DNA of 64,000 nt. Origin: CAYGTK01 sp964352775 (GTDB taxonomy: Bacteria > Bacteroidota > Bacteroidia > Chitinophagales > CAIOSU01). Position numbers and translations under genes: made by a program. Location: contig CAYGTK010000002.1 of assembly GCA_964352775.1 (NCBI GenBank), forward strand, positions 1-64,000, given 5' to 3'. Numbering within the stretch: position 1 is the stretch's first letter; each line of letters begins with the position of its first letter. Below the pieces are notes generated by a model, which saw nothing but the letters and a program-made list of their open reading frames with translations, was not told where the DNA came from and ran no database searches. Shown piece after piece: positions 25,888 through 34,621 of the stretch.

Positions 25888-26750
25888 AAACCGTTCTACT
25901 TACGGGTGCTTCAGGTTTTTTAGGCAAGCACATTATTGCCCATAAACCAAGCGACTGGAAGATAACTGGACTTTATAATAGCACTCCTCCGCCAACTTCT
26001 ACTAATGCTACTTTTCTTCAAGTAGATCTCACTAATAGCAAAGCAGTTTCAACTTTATTTGAGGAACATCAATTTGATGGGGTGATCCATCTAGCGGCTA
26101 TCAGCAACGCCAATACGTGCGAGCAGTATCCCATAGAAAGCTACGCTATAAATGTATTAGCTACCGAGCAACTAGCGCAACATTCTGCCAATAAAAACAT
26201 CCCTTTTGTATTTACCTCCACTGACCTTGTATTTGATGGAGAACAAGGAAACTATTCAGAAGAAGATATACCTAAGCCACTAAGCACTTACGGAAAACAA
26301 AAGCTGGAAGCTGAGCAAAAAGTAAGGGTCATTTACCCAGAGGCCGCAATATGCAGAATGCCATTGATGTTCGGAACAGGAGGGAGCTTTTTACCCAGCT
26401 TTCTAGATAAAATGAGATCAGGTGAAAGCCTAAACCTATTCACCGACGAATACCGTAGCATATTAGGAGGAAAGGCAGCAGCACTAGGTTTAATACATGC
26501 ACTATCGAACTTTCAAGGGCTTTACCATATAGGTGGCCCTGAAAGGGTAGACCGCTATACTTTTGGGAAATGGATGCAAGAAGCCTTCAATATTCCGAAT
26601 GCTAAATTGGTACCCACGCTCCAAAAAGAGCTTAACCTAACACCTCCCCGTCCAGCAGATGTAACGATGAATAGTTCAAAAGCAAATAAAGCAAGGTTTA
26701 AACCAGTAAATCCTAAAACAGAATTAATTAGACTAGCAAGTACGCTTTGA
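25884..26750 (+). CDS. SDR sugar-nucleotide reductase, RmlD-like
   Basis: Extended short-chain dehydrogenase of 288 residues. The NAD(P) motif TGASGFLG is at 7-14, HLAAIS near 70, the catalytic serine/threonine region is FTSTDLVFDG near 110, and the active YGKQK (Y-x3-K) is near 136. The pattern resembles dTDP-4-dehydrorhamnose reductase (RmlD) and similar NDP-sugar reductases. Without rmlABC nearby the substrate is uncertain. The start is a GTG overlapping the previous stop. Convergent with purT across a repeat-bearing gap. Confidence 0.78.
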   Translation: MKTVLLTGASGFLGKHIIAHKPSDWKITGLYNSTPPPTSTNATFLQVDLTNSKAVSTLFEEHQFDGVIHLAAISNANTCEQYPIESYAINVLATEQLAQHSANKNIPFVFTSTDLVFDGEQGNYSEEDIPKPLSTYGKQKLEAEQKVRVIYPEAAICRMPLMFGTGGSFLPSFLDKMRSGESLNLFTDEYRSILGGKAAALGLIHALSNFQGLYHIGGPERVDRYTFGKWMQEAFNIPNAKLVPTLQKELNLTPPRPADVTMNSSKANKARFKPVNPKTELIRLASTL

Positions 26751-26823
26751 TGCGGATGTATAAAAAAGAAGCGTGGGCTGCAAAAAAGCGGTGGCGTGCG
26801 CTAGCTTTGAGCGCAGAACATTC

Positions 26824-26871
26824 TTTTTAGCTTGATTTTTTGGCTTCGTTTTTCATCAAGGAAAAAGGAAG
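26824..26871. repeat. 48-bp palindromic dispersed repeat, copy 1
   Basis: Identical over 48 bp to 29893-29940. It has an inner stem CTTGAT/ATCAAG extended by T5/A5 tracts around a loop holding GGCTTCG. Looser similarity (AGCGTGG, AAAAAGCG) continues about 50 bp on its left. It lies in the convergent gap between the SDR gene and purT, where it may serve as a transcription terminator. Confidence 0.75.
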
Positions 26872-26950
26872 AAGAAAACGAAACAAGATCTAAAATGCGC
26901 AAGTGCTCAAAAGAAATATTCTAAGCAACATAAAAAGATCTGGTCAAGAT

Positions 26951-28132
26951 CTATTTCCCATTCACCTTCACCTTCGATGCCATTTCCAAAGCCTTAGCTC
27001 TAAGCTCATCTATGTTCCCACTTACTGGGCCATAAGTTAAGGCCACAGCCATACGGCGGTACGGGCGAGTACTTGGCTTTCCAAAAATTCGGATGTCCGT
27101 CCTAATATCTTGCATGGCAGCAGAAATACCGAAAAACTTGGGTGGGTCTTGGCTTTCATCATTAGCTAAAATTACCGCACTTACTCCTGCTCTATCCAAC
27201 TTCACCCGTGGTATTGGCAAACCTAAAATGGCACGTGCATGCAATTCAAACTCGTTCAAATTCTGCGTGCCAGCCAAAGTAACCATCCCCGTATCATGCG
27301 GACGAGGTGACAATTCACTGAAATAAACACCCTTTTCACCTATAAAAAACTCGACACCCCAAATACCTGCACCTGTAAGGGCTTCGGTCACTTTTGCGGC
27401 CATTTCTTCTGCTTCCTCAATAGCTACCTCACTTACAGCAACGGGTTGCCAGCTTTCTTGATAATCACCACGCTCTTGTCTATGCCCTATTGCTGGACAG
27501 AAAAGCGTTGGTCCCTCTTTTTGTGTAACCGTTAACAGCGTTATCTCCGTATGGAAATCAACAAACTCCTCAATAATTACTTCTTGCAGATCGCCACGGC
27601 TTCCGCTAATGGCGTAATTCCAAGCAGTTTCAATATCATCCTCCGTTTTCACCACGCTTTGTCCCTTACCAGATGATGACATCAATGGTTTTACCACGCA
27701 AGGCATCCCTATATCGCCTATCGCTTTTGTAAAGTCAGTAAGGTTATCGGCATATTGATAATTCGCGGTACGCAAGCCCAATTCTTTAGCAGCCAAGTCG
27801 CGAATCAACTTGCGGTTCATTGTATAATTAGCCGCTTTGGCACTTGGCACTACCGTTATGCCTTGTTCCTCATAAGCATAAAATCTATCGGTACGTATCG
27901 CTTCTATTTCGGGTACAACTAATTTAGGCTGGTGTTTAGCTATTACTGCGTCTAATTGCTTAGCATCCAGCATATCTAGCACTTCAAATTCTTGTGCTAC
28001 TTGCATGGCTGGGGCACCAGCATAGCTATCACAAGCCACTACATATTGACCCAATCGTTGCAAGGCTATTACTAGCTCTTTGCCTAATTCCCCACTTCCT
28101 AATAATACTATCTTGTTACTCATGTTGTTCAA
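26951..28132 (-). CDS. purT: Formate-dependent phosphoribosylglycinamide formyltransferase
   Basis: ATP-grasp enzyme making formyl-GAR from GAR, formate and ATP in purine synthesis, bypassing the folate-dependent PurN step. It has 393 residues, normal length. The N-terminal nucleotide fold is GSGELGKELVIALQRLGQ (12-29). KPLMSSSGKGQSVV is the ATP-binding loop near 148, and EFFIGEKGVYFSELSPRPHDTG carries the metal ligands near 262. Start at 28132 or the in-frame ATG three codons later. A TAACTTTG -7-like box precedes it by about 40 bases. Monocistronic. Confidence 0.95.
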   Translation of the reverse strand: MNNMSNKIVLLGSGELGKELVIALQRLGQYVVACDSYAGAPAMQVAQEFEVLDMLDAKQLDAVIAKHQPKLVVPEIEAIRTDRFYAYEEQGITVVPSAKAANYTMNRKLIRDLAAKELGLRTANYQYADNLTDFTKAIGDIGMPCVVKPLMSSSGKGQSVVKTEDDIETAWNYAISGSRGDLQEVIIEEFVDFHTEITLLTVTQKEGPTLFCPAIGHRQERGDYQESWQPVAVSEVAIEEAEEMAAKVTEALTGAGIWGVEFFIGEKGVYFSELSPRPHDTGMVTLAGTQNLNEFELHARAILGLPIPRVKLDRAGVSAVILANDESQDPPKFFGISAAMQDIRTDIRIFGKPSTRPYRRMAVALTYGPVSGNIDELRAKALEMASKVKVNGK

Positions 28133-28183
28133 TTATACCGATCGAAATTATCTCTTTCGTGTGCAAAGTTAATAGGTAAAAAC

Positions 28184-28215
28184 AAAAAAGCCCGCACCAA
28201 AAGTGGAGCGGGCTT
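28184..28215 (-). terminator. Rho-independent terminator of the phasin-like gene
   Basis: Perfect 8-bp GC-rich stem (28188-28195 with 28208-28215, AAGCCCGC/GCGGGCTT) with a 12-base loop and a run of T on the minus strand. Lies 21 bp after the phasin-like stop. Confidence 0.85.
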
Positions 28216-28236
28216 AAAGCTTTCAGTAAAACCTAA

Positions 28237-28581
28237 TTAGGCTTTAGCTGTAGTTTTTTTAGTTGTGGTTTTAGCTTTTGCTAATTGACCTTCCAACTCT
28301 TCTACGCGAGCTTTCAACTCGTCTAATTCGCTACCTTTTTTACCGAAAGGTACTTTGTCTACTACTTCTTTGAAACGAGCTTCAAAGTCTTCACGAGTAG
28401 TTCCAGCTTTTTCGATCAAGTCGTCAACGCGAGATACTAATTCGTCAGCAGCTTCTTTTACGTCTGAGTCAGACTTCTGACCTTTTTTAGCTAAGTCTTC
28501 CAAAGCTTTTTCGAATTTGTCACCGGTTTGAGAGGCTAAACCTACGCCTGCATAAAGCAATTTTTTGAACAGATCTTCCAT
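28237..28581 (-). CDS. Phasin-like helical protein
   Basis: A 114-residue, highly charged, fully helical protein (MEDLFKKLLYAGVGLASQTGDKF). The N-terminal amphipathic helix resembles phasin or PHA granule-associated proteins. A coiled-coil segment (about 78-100, ELDELKARVEELEGQL) leads to a Lys/Thr/Ala-rich tail like that of PhaF-type or histone-like proteins. No PHA synthase is in the window, so a polyhydroxyalkanoate role is unproved; a general surface-coating or nucleoid-associated role is an alternative. Single gene with its own strong terminator. Confidence 0.7.
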   Translation of the reverse strand: MEDLFKKLLYAGVGLASQTGDKFEKALEDLAKKGQKSDSDVKEAADELVSRVDDLIEKAGTTREDFEARFKEVVDKVPFGKKGSELDELKARVEELEGQLAKAKTTTKKTTAKA

Positions 28582-28893
28582 GATAAGAGCGTTTAAAAAT
28601 GAGTTAATTAATTATGACAGCACATTGTCAATAACTGTGCAACAAATTCATGCCAAGCGTGCCAAAAATTCAACTCGAGATTTTAAAAATCAATTTAGCT
28701 ACTGATTATCAGTTAGTTGTGGTAATATTTCAAGTATTAAGAAACTAGAAGAAAAATATTTAGCCGAAATAGTTAATGTTAAAATGGCAGTCGACCCCAA
28801 AAAAAGCATGCAATTATGGCATAAAACCTGCCAAATTGCCGAAAAAGGACTGCCTGATCTTTCTTAATTTGGCATCGCTTTAAAGAAGCTACT
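28582..28893. other. Divergent intergenic region
   Basis: 312 bp between the phasin-like gene (minus) and a hydrolase (plus), so it should hold both promoters. No exact TTTG-N20-TAnnTTTG match is visible. A sigma-54-like GG-N10-GC element (TGGCATAAAACCTGCC, 28817-28832) points toward the hydrolase, and an inverted repeat TGCCAAATT/AATTTGGCA follows it. No coding potential seen. Confidence 0.45.
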
Positions 28894-29835
28894 ATGATAC
28901 AGAGCGCCACGAGGAGTTACGAGAGTTTAGACCACTATTTCGATTTCATTTGTGATTTCGTGGGCTTTCCTGCCCTGCACAAACACTTTCAACCAGCCGA
29001 GGTCTATTCTGATGGGCTTCGATTACATGTAGATGTTTTGGAAGTAGATAAAGATGCACCTACCATAGTATTTGTGCCTGGCACTGCCATTTATGCGCTT
29101 TGCTATGCCGAGTTTCTGTATAAACTAAGTCAAGAAGGATTCAATATAGTTGGCCTTGATCCACGAGGACATGGACGCAGCGAAGGAAACCGTGGCGATT
29201 ACACTATGAACGACCTTATAAAAGATACCGAGCGGGTAATTTATTATGCTAAAGAGCGATTTGGCGATAATGTATCACTTATGGGCAGTAGCCAAGGTGG
29301 TATAGTAAGTTTCTACATCGCATCTAAGCAAGATAACAATGTAAAGAGCGTCATCTGCCAAAATTTTGCTGACTTGACGTGGAGCGAATCAACTCAATTA
29401 ACCAGATACCCCCAACTGGCTAAATACCTAAAGCCTCTTGTTCTACAAATGGGCCGCCTGCTTTATGACACCCAGATACCAGTAAGCATCTATTTAGACT
29501 TGGAGCAGATAAATGTGAAGTATTTCGGCAACGCCAAGAAGTTTATGGATATGGACCCACTTTGCCTGCACAGTGTATCCTTACGGGCACTGAATTCTCT
29601 GCAAACTACCGAGATGCCGAGGCCTATAGAAGAAGTAGAAACACCCGTAATGGTGTTTCAAGGAAATGCCGACTCTATCTTCCCAATATCTTACACGCAA
29701 GACATTTACGATAGACTGAACTGCAAAAAACGTTTCGAGATATTTGAAGGACTCAACCACGCCATAATAACAGAAGACCCCGACGTAATACTTCCGCCCA
29801 TAGTAGATTGGTTAAAAGAAGTACATGGAGTTTAG
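28894..29835 (+). CDS. Alpha/beta hydrolase (serine type)
   Basis: A 313-residue soluble hydrolase. The oxyanion-region strand is IVFVPGTA (58-65), LDPRGHGRSEG is near 88, the nucleophile elbow GSSQGG has S133, and the C-terminal EGLNHAIIT supplies the catalytic histidine near 288. The DPRGHGRS signature is typical of lysophospholipase or monoacylglycerol-lipase-like enzymes, but the substrate cannot be assigned. No signal peptide. Single gene convergent with hutU, with the second copy of the 48-bp repeat just after it. Confidence 0.8.
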   Translation: MIQSATRSYESLDHYFDFICDFVGFPALHKHFQPAEVYSDGLRLHVDVLEVDKDAPTIVFVPGTAIYALCYAEFLYKLSQEGFNIVGLDPRGHGRSEGNRGDYTMNDLIKDTERVIYYAKERFGDNVSLMGSSQGGIVSFYIASKQDNNVKSVICQNFADLTWSESTQLTRYPQLAKYLKPLVLQMGRLLYDTQIPVSIYLDLEQINVKYFGNAKKFMDMDPLCLHSVSLRALNSLQTTEMPRPIEEVETPVMVFQGNADSIFPISYTQDIYDRLNCKKRFEIFEGLNHAIITEDPDVILPPIVDWLKEVHGV

Positions 29836-29892
29836 TCAAGAAAGCGTGGCTCGCTAAAAAGCGCAGCCGAAGCCCTTGCCGTCTAGCGCATT

Positions 29893-29940
29893 TTTTTAGC
29901 TTGATTTTTTGGCTTCGTTTTTCATCAAGGAAAAAGGAAG
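29893..29940. repeat. 48-bp palindromic dispersed repeat, copy 2
   Basis: Identical to 26824-26871. Like copy 1 it sits in a gap between convergent genes (hydrolase and hutU), about 60 bp after the plus-strand stop. Confidence 0.75.
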
Positions 29941-30017
29941 GAAACACGAAGGTGAATCAACAGTAGCGAAGGGATACTTAAAGGGAGTACATCAAATCGG
30001 ATAATCCCTTAAAAGCA

Positions 30018-31673
30018 TCACCCTAACCTATCCTTAATATCCAAGCGGTATTTTCTAGCCGTATCCTTAGCTATATCATAACCAGCATCAGCATGACGGA
30101 TAACACCCATTGCAGGGTCGTTGTGTAGCACACGTTTCAATCTACGCTCAGCATCTTCCGTTCCATCGGCTAGTATTACCATACCTGCGTGCAAGCTATA
30201 ACCCATACCTACACCACCACCGTGATGGTAAGATACCCAACTAGCTCCACCAGCAGTATTGATCAATGCATTCAATATGGGCCAATCGGCCACAGCATCT
30301 GAACCATCTAACATAGCTTCGGTCTCTCTGTTAGGAGAGGCTACGGAACCAGTATCTAAATGATCGCGACCTATAACTATTGGTGCTTTCACTTTTCCCT
30401 CGGCAACAAGTTTATTAAATGCCAAACCTGCTATCTCTCTATCACCCATGCCTAACCAACAAATTCTAGATGGTAATCCTTGGAAGGCTATCTTTTCTTT
30501 CGCCATATCTAACCAACGAAGTAAGCCTTTATCTTCTGGAAACAAGTCTTTCAATACCTCATCACAAGTGTAAATATCCTGCGGATCGCCTGATAAGGCA
30601 ACAAAACGGAAAGGCCCCTTACCCTCGCAGAATAATGGACGAATGTAAGCTGGCACAAAGCCTGGGAAATCAAAAGCATTTTCTAAACCATGCGCATGTG
30701 CTTGTCCACGTAAATTATTTCCGTAGTCGAAAGTGATAGCACCGCGTTTCTGTAATTCTATCATTTGACTAGTATGCTTCACCATAGTTGACCACGAGCG
30801 CTCTTTGTAATCTTCAGGGTTTTCCTCACGAAGTACATTCGCTTGTTCCACGCTCAATCCTTCTGGGAAGTAACCGATCAACTCATCGTGTGCAGAGGTT
30901 TGGTCAGTCAAGGTATCAGGAGTTATGCCTTTATCTAACAAACGTTGAAGTAAGTCTACCACGTTACATACCACACCAATACTTATAGCTTCTCCTTTCT
31001 CCTTGGCTTCTAATGCCCAAGCGATACCTTCGTCAATATCATGGGTCATTTTATCTACGTAGCGCGTTTCTAAACGCTTACCTATTCGCCACTCTTCTAT
31101 CTCCGCTGCTAAGCACACACCTTCGTTCATGGTAATGGCTAATGGCTGAGCGCCACCCATGCCACCTAAACCAGCAGTTACGTTTAGCTTGCCTTTTAGG
31201 CTGCCATCATAGTGTTTATTAGCTAGTGATAAGTAAGTCTCGTAAGTTCCTTGTACAATACCTTGCGAACCGATGTAGATCCATGATCCTGCGGTCATTT
31301 GACCATACATCATCAACCCTTTGGCATCCAATTCGCGAAAATGCTCCCAAGTGGCCCATTTGCCAACTAAGTTGGAATTAGCGATGATAACTCGAGGTGC
31401 GTCTTTATGGGTTGGAAGAATACCCACGGGCTTTCCCGATTGTACCAACAAGGTTTCATCTTCCTCTAAGTCTTTCAAAGCCTTCACTATCAGGTCAAAC
31501 GATTCCCAATTACGGGCCGCTTTTCCTAATCCACCATACACAATTAGATCTTCTGGGCGCTCCGCAACATCAGGGTCCAAGTTATTATGCAACATACGAT
31601 ATGCTGCCTCTTGCACCCAACCTTTGCAATTAAGTGTTGTTCCTGTAGCTGCCTTTAAAGTCTTCGTTTCCAT
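30018..31673 (-). CDS. hutU: Urocanate hydratase
   Basis: Hydrates urocanate to imidazolonepropionate in histidine degradation, using tightly bound NAD+ as electrophile. It has 551 residues, normal length. The NAD-binding loop is AGLGGMGGAQPLA (167-179); YVDKMTHDIDEGIAW and the region around FCEGKGPFRFVALSGDP near 350 are family signatures; HHGGGVGMGYSLHAG occurs near 489. The other histidine-utilisation genes (hutH, hutI, hutG) are not in the window, so the pathway is dispersed. No dedicated regulator is adjacent. Confidence 0.95.
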   Translation of the reverse strand: METKTLKAATGTTLNCKGWVQEAAYRMLHNNLDPDVAERPEDLIVYGGLGKAARNWESFDLIVKALKDLEEDETLLVQSGKPVGILPTHKDAPRVIIANSNLVGKWATWEHFRELDAKGLMMYGQMTAGSWIYIGSQGIVQGTYETYLSLANKHYDGSLKGKLNVTAGLGGMGGAQPLAITMNEGVCLAAEIEEWRIGKRLETRYVDKMTHDIDEGIAWALEAKEKGEAISIGVVCNVVDLLQRLLDKGITPDTLTDQTSAHDELIGYFPEGLSVEQANVLREENPEDYKERSWSTMVKHTSQMIELQKRGAITFDYGNNLRGQAHAHGLENAFDFPGFVPAYIRPLFCEGKGPFRFVALSGDPQDIYTCDEVLKDLFPEDKGLLRWLDMAKEKIAFQGLPSRICWLGMGDREIAGLAFNKLVAEGKVKAPIVIGRDHLDTGSVASPNRETEAMLDGSDAVADWPILNALINTAGGASWVSYHHGGGVGMGYSLHAGMVILADGTEDAERRLKRVLHNDPAMGVIRHADAGYDIAKDTARKYRLDIKDRLG

Positions 31674-31726
31674 ATCCTCTATTTTGTACTAAATAAAGGT
31701 ACGGAAAATCGAAATTGTTCGATATG

Positions 31727-32914
31727 CTAGTACTTAGCCAAATTGGTATCCACTTCATCAGCATAAGCTAGAATACCACCCTTTAAATTGTACAGGTTTT
31801 TATATCCATGCATTTGCTCTAAAGCATTAATAGCATTAGCGCTACGCACGCCACTTCGGCAATGTACCACCACCTTTTTACTGCGGTCTATCTTTTCAGT
31901 ATTCTCCATCAAAGTGCCTAGCGGAATAAGCTCTCCTTCTAAATTAGCAATGTCATATTCGTAATCTTCACGAACATCCACTAATTGGAAATCTTCGCCG
32001 CTATCTTTTAATTGCTTTAGCTCTTGTACAGTTATTTCTTTCACGGTTTCGTCTTTTTCAGGTTCTACCTCTTCCGAGGCCATACCACAAAACTGCTCAT
32101 AATCTATCAAACCATCAATAGTTGGGTTTTCTCCAGATAGTGGATTGGTCTTATCCTTCTTGAATTTGAACGTTCTTGTCTCAAAAGTCAAGGCATCAAA
32201 AGTGAACATCCTACCTACTAAAGGGTCACCAATTCCTGTTATCACTTTAATGACCTCATTAGCTTGAAGGCTTCCTAAAATACCTGGAAGCACACCTAAT
32301 ACCCCTCCTTCGGCACAGCTTGGCACTAGCCCTGGTGGTGGTGGCTCAGGGTATAGGTCACGGTAATTGGGTCCTCTTTCTTCATTATCTATTGGGTAGT
32401 TAAATACCGTTACCTGCCCATCAAAGCGAAAAATGGAGGCATATACGTTTACCTTGCCCAACAACACACAAGCATCATTCACTAAATAGCGGGTTGGGAA
32501 ATTATCTGTTCCATCGGCCACTACATCATAACCTTTGATGATGTCTAAGGCGTTATCACTGTTCAAGTGGGTGTTGTAAGTTTTGAAGGTAACGTAGGGA
32601 TTTTGCATCTCCAGTCGTTCCTTGGCAACTTCAACCTTTGGTCGGCCCACATCTTTTACGGTGAACAGTACCTGACGTTGAAGATTACTTTCATCCACTG
32701 TATCAAAATCGACGATGCCGATAGTTCCCACCCCCGCAGCGGTAAGGTATTGCAAAAGCGGACTACCTAGGCCTCCTGTGCCTACTACTAACACCTTAGC
32801 GTTCTTCAGCTTAGTTTGCCCCTTTATATTGAATTCAGGGATGATCAAATGCCTACTATATCGCTCTAGTTCCTTCTTGGTGAACTGCTGGCTTTTTCCG
32901 TTCAACTTGCTCAT
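31727..32914 (-). CDS. moeZ: MoeZ/ThiF-type adenylyltransferase with rhodanese domain
   Basis: E1-like enzyme that adenylates the C-terminus of a ubiquitin-like sulfur carrier and, through its rhodanese domain, delivers sulfur to make the thiocarboxylate. From the chosen start it has 395 residues: ATP-binding GTGGLGS at 45-51, catalytic-cysteine region VPSCAEGGVLGVLPG, and a rhodanese domain with active C352 in HCRSGVRS. The zinc-binding CxxC pairs of MoeB are absent. I chose ATG 32914, preceded by AGGA, over an upstream start at 32953 that would overlap the cysO 3' end. It follows cysO by 7 bp, so CysO is the likely partner rather than MoaD of molybdopterin synthesis, and no mo-cofactor genes are here. 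Confidence 0.88.
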   Translation of the reverse strand: MSKLNGKSQQFTKKELERYSRHLIIPEFNIKGQTKLKNAKVLVVGTGGLGSPLLQYLTAAGVGTIGIVDFDTVDESNLQRQVLFTVKDVGRPKVEVAKERLEMQNPYVTFKTYNTHLNSDNALDIIKGYDVVADGTDNFPTRYLVNDACVLLGKVNVYASIFRFDGQVTVFNYPIDNEERGPNYRDLYPEPPPPGLVPSCAEGGVLGVLPGILGSLQANEVIKVITGIGDPLVGRMFTFDALTFETRTFKFKKDKTNPLSGENPTIDGLIDYEQFCGMASEEVEPEKDETVKEITVQELKQLKDSGEDFQLVDVREDYEYDIANLEGELIPLGTLMENTEKIDRSKKVVVHCRSGVRSANAINALEQMHGYKNLYNLKGGILAYADEVDTNLAKY

Positions 32915-32921
32915 TTCCTGT

Positions 32922-33200
32922 TTAGTTTTTACCTCCAGCAATAGCTGGCACAATACTGATCACCGTTGCCTCAGCAACTTCCGTATCGCCATTCTTCAAG
33001 TCCTTAATATCATCCTCGCCTACAAATACTTTTATGAAGCTTCTTACTTTCTTGTCCTTATCAAATAGGTGATCGCTTATACCAGGGTAGGCACTGGTCA
33101 ACTGACCAATAGCTTCGCTAACTGTTCCTGCGGAAGATTCGAAAGAACGCTGTCCGTCAGTAAATTTCCGTAATGGGGTAGGTATAATAACTTTTGCCAT
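32922..33200 (-). CDS. cysO: CysO-like ubiquitin-fold sulfur carrier with C-terminal extension
   Basis: A 92-residue MoaD/ThiS-fold protein closely resembling mycobacterial CysO: it opens AKVIIPTPLRKFT, has YPGISDHLF near 38, and ends VPAIAGG-KN. The diglycine that is adenylated and thiocarboxylated in this family lies at residues 89-90 but is followed by two extra residues, K91 and N92. It cannot be activated until these are removed. The adjacent JAMM peptidase is the obvious candidate, as QbsD trims the QbsE carrier in Pseudomonas. CysO-COSH then donates sulfur to an amino-acrylate on CysM. Sits between the peptidase (22 bp) and moeZ (7 bp). Confidence 0.85.
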   Translation of the reverse strand: MAKVIIPTPLRKFTDGQRSFESSAGTVSEAIGQLTSAYPGISDHLFDKDKKVRSFIKVFVGEDDIKDLKNGDTEVAEATVISIVPAIAGGKN

Positions 33201-33222
33201 GATGCTTAGTTTTTCGTTTTTG

Positions 33223-33678
33223 TTAATTGAATAGCTCGTTCAGATCGAGCTCTTGAGGCTCTAATATTTCTAGATCTTCTTGCTCAAATTTTCCCTTATC
33301 ATCTAACCTCCAAGAATAGATGGACGACAGCTTGCCTCTTCTAATAGAAGCAATGATATAACTGAAATAAGGTAGAGCATGCCGCAGATCGTATTCTGAA
33401 GGAATTGCTGGGTGATCAGGATGCGAGTGATACACGCCCAATAGCGTTAACCCATTTTCATCGGCATACTGTTCCGCCTTCATATAATCCAAAGCCGAGA
33501 TCTCGAATCTACGCTCGCGATTTTCATCACGGGTGTTGTTCACTTCTACAGCTTCTGTAAATACGCGTTCATTCCCTTCTTCCTGTCCGTACAAAAACCC
33601 ACAGCATTCGTGAGGGTAGGTTGTCAAGGCATCTGCTACCAGTACTTCTCTTGCTTGCGCTTCTAGTTTTATACTCAT
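33223..33678 (-). CDS. mec: M67 JAMM metallopeptidase, Mec-like
   Basis: A 151-residue JAB/MPN+ zinc peptidase. All JAMM residues are present: E24 (HECCGF), then H84-x-H86 with S94 and D97 in HSHPDHPAIPSEYD, fitting H-x-H-x7-S-x2-D. In Mycobacterium the homolog Mec+ releases cysteine from the CysO-cysteine adduct. In the QbsD branch a similar enzyme trims the sulfur carrier to its diglycine. Because the neighbouring carrier ends GG-KN, this enzyme may do both jobs; that is inference. Cotranscribed with cysM (7 bp upstream) and cysO (22 bp downstream). Confidence 0.88.
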   Translation of the reverse strand: MSIKLEAQAREVLVADALTTYPHECCGFLYGQEEGNERVFTEAVEVNNTRDENRERRFEISALDYMKAEQYADENGLTLLGVYHSHPDHPAIPSEYDLRHALPYFSYIIASIRRGKLSSIYSWRLDDKGKFEQEDLEILEPQELDLNELFN

Positions 33679-33685
33679 CGTCTTC

Positions 33686-34621
33686 TTAGTTTAATAGTTC
33701 TTTTATCACTTCGGGATAATTGCTTCCATGATCTGGGAATATAGTTACAACAACACCTTCGTCTAATTCGTTTGCCACCTTCAATGCACCCGTCAAATTT
33801 GCGGCCGATGATGGGCTCAATAGTAATCCTTCCGACAAAGCAGTTTCTTTCAAAACCTTGTAGGCCTCTTCTGAATCTACCTTCTCATTTCTATCAGCCA
33901 GTTCAGGTCGGTATATCTTCGGTACTAATGCCGTTTCCATATGCTTCCATCCTTCCAACCCGTGCATCGCTATTTCAGGATGAAGGGCTACAGAAACCAG
34001 ATCAGGCTTAGCCGCTTTCAGTCCAATAGTAGTCCCCGTAAATGTTCCAGAGGTTCCTAGCCCCGTTACAAAATGGCTTATCTGTCCATTGGTTTGTTCC
34101 AGAATTTCTTGGGCAGTAGTATTCACATGGGCCTTCCAATTATGCTCGTTGGCATATTGATCGGCATAGAAATATTTACTAGGGTCTTTCGCTACCAGTT
34201 CCTTAGCCTTTTCTTGAGCTTCATCAGAACCACCAAAGCGAGAAGTATACACAATATTCACTCCAAAGGCTCTCAAACTAGCTTTCTTCAACTCCGAAGC
34301 ATTTTCAGGAACACACAAAGTAGCAGGGATACCAAGCGCAGCTGTTATTGCGCCAAAAGCCACACCGGTATTCCCACTACTTGCATCTAATAATTCTACC
34401 CCATCGTGCAATTCACCACTTAATAAGGCTTGCTTAATGATATTATAAGCTGCCCTTGCTTTTACACTACTTCCAATTTGATGCCACTCCAGCTTAGCAT
34501 ACAGTTTTACCTTTTCTGGAAGTTCAAAACCAGTCAACTCATAAAGCGGCGTGTTACCAACGGCTTGCTCCAATTGGGCTAGCCGATTTTGCAGGATAGT
34601 ATTTAAAGTAATTACAGACAT
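33686..34621 (-). CDS. cysM: PLP-dependent cysteine synthase, CysM type
   Basis: A 311-residue fold-type II PLP enzyme. The Schiff-base lysine is K54 in GSSVKARAA, the substrate loop is SSGNTG (81-86), and the PLP-phosphate loop is GLGTSGTF near 187. In Mycobacterium CysM takes O-phosphoserine and CysO thiocarboxylate. A basic residue there (R220) recognises the phosphate, and by alignment from memory K225 falls at that position here. Genomic linkage to CysO and Mec supports the thiocarboxylate route over free sulfide. Start overlaps the peroxiredoxin stop by one base (TAATG). Confidence 0.88.
   Translation of the reverse strand: MSVITLNTILQNRLAQLEQAVGNTPLYELTGFELPEKVKLYAKLEWHQIGSSVKARAAYNIIKQALLSGELHDGVELLDASSGNTGVAFGAITAALGIPATLCVPENASELKKASLRAFGVNIVYTSRFGGSDEAQEKAKELVAKDPSKYFYADQYANEHNWKAHVNTTAQEILEQTNGQISHFVTGLGTSGTFTGTTIGLKAAKPDLVSVALHPEIAMHGLEGWKHMETALVPKIYRPELADRNEKVDSEEAYKVLKETALSEGLLLSPSSAANLTGALKVANELDEGVVVTIFPDHGSNYPEVIKELLN

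Noticed and set aside
29753..29947. 64-codon minus-strand ORF across the second 48-bp repeat
   Set aside because: It arises from the repeat plus the antisense of the hydrolase end. The matching region of copy 1 at 26824 does not keep an equivalent gene.
31727..32914. Molybdopterin-synthase role (MoeB) for the ThiF-type gene
   Set aside because: No molybdenum cofactor genes are nearby, the rhodanese domain is present, MoeB zinc cysteines are missing, and the neighbouring carrier matches CysO rather than MoaD.
32915..32953. Longer N-terminus for MoeZ starting at 32953
   Set aside because: It would overlap the cysO coding end, and the family normally begins close to the ATG at 32914, which has an AGGA just before it.
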